Shown: one piece after another, positions 4,629 through 6,316 of the stretch
How positions within the stretch are numbered: the stretch's first letter is position 1
Layout of the letters: the number at the start of each line of letters is the position of its first letter
Assembly (NCBI GenBank): GCA_009391605.1
Contig: VFGQ01000065.1
Location: 1-6,316 of the forward strand
Direction: 5' to 3'
DNA from: SAR202 cluster bacterium
GTDB taxonomy: Bacteria; Chloroflexota; Dehalococcoidia; SAR202; GCA-002694895
DNA length: 6,316 bases
Translations under genes and position numbers: made by a program
Notes under the pieces: model-generated
Seen by the model: the letters and a program-made list of their open reading frames with translations, nothing else
What the model was told of the DNA's origin: nothing
Databases searched by the model: none

Positions 4629-5807
4629 ATGATTTACTTAGATAATTCAGCATCAACTCAAATCAGAGAAGAAGTATTGAATGTTATATCACATGAATTG
4701 AAATATTCATTTGCTAACCCTTCAAGTCCTTATAAACCTGCCAGGAAATCACGAATTTCAATAGATAAATCAAGGGAAATATTTGCAGAAATATTGAATT
4801 GTTCTGAAAATGAAATTATTTTTACTAGTGGAGGAACTGAATCTGACAACACGGCAATAAAAGGCCCTGCACAATCACTCAAATATTTCGGAAATCATAT
4901 AATTACCACAGCAGTAGAGCATCATGCAGTATTACATACATGTCTCGCACTTGAAAAACAAGGATTTGAAATAACATATTTGCCAACCGATAAATATGGC
5001 ATAGTATCAAAAGAATCTATTTTCAACGCTATTAAAGAAGATACTATTCTGATTTCAGTCATCTATGGGAACAATGAATTAGGATCATTAAATCCTATAA
5101 GTGAAATAGGTGAAACTTTAACTAAACTAAAAAAATCTAAATCTAAAGTCCCATTATTTCATACTGATGCTATTCAAGCTGCTCCTTTTTTAAATTTAAA
5201 TGTTCAGAAATTAGGTGTAGATCTTATGAGTATTTCAGCACATAAATTTAATGGACCAAAAGGAGTTGGAGTTTTATATATGAAAAATGGAACCCCATTT
5301 GAATCACAAATGACAGGAGGCGGTCAAGAAAGACAAAAAAGATCTGGAACTGAAAATATAGCATATATTTCAGGTGCCGCAACAGCCATGAAATTAGCTG
5401 ATGAAGAAAAACCAGAATTATCAAAAAAATTAAACCGATTGAGGAAACTAATTATAAATAACATTAATCAAAATTTCCCAGATACAATTATAAATGGGCA
5501 TACTGAAAATTGCTTACCAAACATAATTAATTTAACTTTTCAAAATATAAGAGCTGATGATTTAATATCAGCTTTAGATTTAGAAGATATTTGCATATCA
5601 AATGGCAGTGCTTGTACCACAAATTCCCTAGAACCTTCACACGTACTACAATCTATTGGAATAAATGCTAATTTAGCTCTAAATACTGTAAGAATTAGTC
5701 TTGGTCGGTACAATACAGAAGAAGAAATAACTGAATTCTTAAAAATTCTTAAAATGATTTTAAAACGTAGTTCAAAATTAAACTACGAAACATCAGTTGA
5801 AATATAA
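4629..5807 (+). CDS. Cysteine desulfurase (NifS/IscS-type, PLP-dependent)
   Basis: The enzyme takes sulfur from L-cysteine, leaving alanine, and passes it as a persulfide to Fe-S cluster assembly or thiolation pathways in the cytoplasm. It has 392 residues, normal for group I, and matches the family throughout. YLDNSAST at 3-10 begins the conserved sequence directly after the ATG. GGTESDN at 68-74 binds the PLP phosphate, His98 in VEHHAV stacks on the cofactor, and GNNELG at 147-152 and HTDAIQ at 178-183 supply Asp180 and Gln183. SAHKFNGPKG at 203-212 carries the Schiff-base Lys206. GSACTTNSLEPSHVL at 326-340 carries the catalytic Cys329 on a long mobile loop, which distinguishes group I from SufS. 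RISLGR at 355-360 holds the substrate-binding Arg355. No iscU, iscR, sufE-like or mnmA gene is adjacent, so the acceptor is unknown and iscS versus nifS cannot be decided. A lipoprotein gene follows after 35 bp. Confidence 0.96.
   Translation: MIYLDNSASTQIREEVLNVISHELKYSFANPSSPYKPARKSRISIDKSREIFAEILNCSENEIIFTSGGTESDNTAIKGPAQSLKYFGNHIITTAVEHHAVLHTCLALEKQGFEITYLPTDKYGIVSKESIFNAIKEDTILISVIYGNNELGSLNPISEIGETLTKLKKSKSKVPLFHTDAIQAAPFLNLNVQKLGVDLMSISAHKFNGPKGVGVLYMKNGTPFESQMTGGGQERQKRSGTENIAYISGAATAMKLADEEKPELSKKLNRLRKLIINNINQNFPDTIINGHTENCLPNIINLTFQNIRADDLISALDLEDICISNGSACTTNSLEPSHVLQSIGINANLALNTVRISLGRYNTEEEITEFLKILKMILKRSSKLNYETSVEI
5766..5787. repeat. Hairpin-forming inverted repeat near the 3' end of the cysteine desulfurase gene
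   Basis: CGTAGTT (5766-5772) and AACTACG (5781-5787) are perfectly complementary 7-base arms around an 8-base A/T-rich loop, lying inside codons about 20 bases before the stop. On the minus strand the hairpin is followed by TTTTAAAA, which resembles a short intrinsic terminator for transcripts arriving from the right. On the plus strand no T-run follows. Function is uncertain because the bases also encode protein. Confidence 0.45.
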
Positions 5808-5842
5808 TAACAAAGATATAAAATAATAAAATTCATAGAATA

Positions 5843-6316
5843 ATGATGTTAAAACAACGCATAAAAAAATATATTAAATATCCAATAATCTTCATAACGT
5901 TTATATTAATCTTATCAACGTTAGGTTGTGAAAATGATGATTCTGATTTTTCAATCAGGAAAGGACGCACTATTGCTATTGGAGCTACTCAACCTATAGT
6001 GAGGGATAGAATAACATTTACTGATACTGCAGGAAAATTAAGATTAGTCAAACCTATATCTGCTAATAATAAATTGGTAGTTGTAAAATTAAAAATAATA
6101 AACGATTCTGTAACACATGTTCCTGTATTTGTTGACACTGAAGCAGCAGAACTTGGAGATAGAGGAGGATCAAGAGGATGGAATATAGATCCATATGTGA
6201 ATTCAGTCATAGTTGCAACTGAAGAATCTGAATTAGACAAATATACTCCTTTCTTAAATGGACACATAGAATTAAATAAAGGATTTGAGGTAGAAGGGTG
6301 GATGATTTTCGATATA
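5843..6316 (+). CDS. Putative lipoprotein, N-terminal part (possibly DUF4352-like beta-sandwich)
   Basis: A frame starting at the double ATG (5843 or 5846) stays open for 158 codons to the window edge. The N-terminus has a basic stretch (KQRIKKYIKY), a hydrophobic core (residues about 14-27) and then STLGC, giving a signal peptidase II site with Cys29 as the lipidated residue; the Thr at -3 is less usual than Leu but permitted. An acidic linker (ENDDSD) follows. From about residue 77 the pattern LVVVKLKIINDS ... LNKGFEVEGWMIFDI is what extracellular DUF4352-type domains show: a beta-strand with Asn in 'v.N.s', then a gain-of-glycine 'G..v.G...F' near the end. This family match is by eye only. 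No Shine-Dalgarno site is seen; the 35-bp gap after the cysteine desulfurase allows read-through but shows no functional link. The encoded protein is truncated by the window, not by mutation. Confidence 0.8.
   Translation, partial: MMLKQRIKKYIKYPIIFITFILILSTLGCENDDSDFSIRKGRTIAIGATQPIVRDRITFTDTAGKLRLVKPISANNKLVVVKLKIINDSVTHVPVFVDTEAAELGDRGGSRGWNIDPYVNSVIVATEESELDKYTPFLNGHIELNKGFEVEGWMIFDI

Noticed and set aside
5989..6267. Minus-strand ORF of 92 codons antisense to the lipoprotein gene
   Set aside because: The plus-strand frame has a signal peptide, lipobox and domain-like pattern and runs to the window end; the antisense frame is low-complexity Ser/Thr-rich and has no start signals.
1..6316. 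CRISPR array, transposon ends, tRNA genes or riboswitch in the window
   Set aside because: No regularly spaced repeats, transposase sequence, terminal inverted repeats, tRNA-like cloverleaf or known riboswitch core was seen; spacers are short and almost purely A/T.

Overview
The window is strongly AT-rich bacterial DNA. Lys, Asn and Ile are abundant in the proteins, codons end mostly in A or T, and gaps between genes are short. The standard genetic code fits, since TGA ends the glycerate kinase gene and Trp is read from TGG. A lipobox-type signal peptide in the last gene indicates a bacterium. A streamlined, low-GC free-living lineage (for example a marine planktonic one, possibly SAR202-like Chloroflexota) would suit this gene mix, but that is only an impression. 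Most genes lack a clear Shine-Dalgarno sequence. The two exceptions are the leftmost partial gene and the GGT-family gene.

Layout from left to right: (1) bases 1-48, minus strand: the first 16 codons of a gene running out of the window. (2) 233-1840, minus: a GGT-superfamily Ntn-hydrolase that keeps the self-processing Thr-Thr-His motif but has lost most residues that bind a gamma-glutamyl group. (3) 1921-3048, plus: a type-1 (GlxK/GarK) glycerate kinase, divergent from the GGT-like gene across 80 bp. (4) 3041-4243, minus: an FMN-dependent alpha-hydroxyacid oxidase/dehydrogenase whose end overlaps the end of the kinase gene by 8 bp. (5) 4259-4531, minus: a small three-helix membrane protein 15 bp upstream of the oxidase, probably in one operon with it. 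(6) 4629-5807, plus: a NifS/IscS-type cysteine desulfurase. (7) 5843-6316, plus: the first 158 codons of a lipoprotein.

Genes 2-5 look like accessory small-organic-acid or amide metabolism: an amidohydrolase-like Ntn enzyme, a 2-hydroxyacid oxidase and a glycerate kinase. Together they could feed a glycolate/glyoxylate/glycerate route, but the bridging enzymes (glyoxylate carboligase, tartronate semialdehyde reductase) are not in view, so this is a hypothesis. The cysteine desulfurase is housekeeping sulfur mobilisation for Fe-S clusters or tRNA thiolation, with no scaffold or thiolase gene beside it here. No mobile element, CRISPR array, RNA gene or clearly new multi-gene system is visible. 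The most notable signals are the remodelled pocket of the GGT-like protein, the terminator-free convergent gene overlap, and the small membrane gene with a tetranucleotide repeat right after its start codon.
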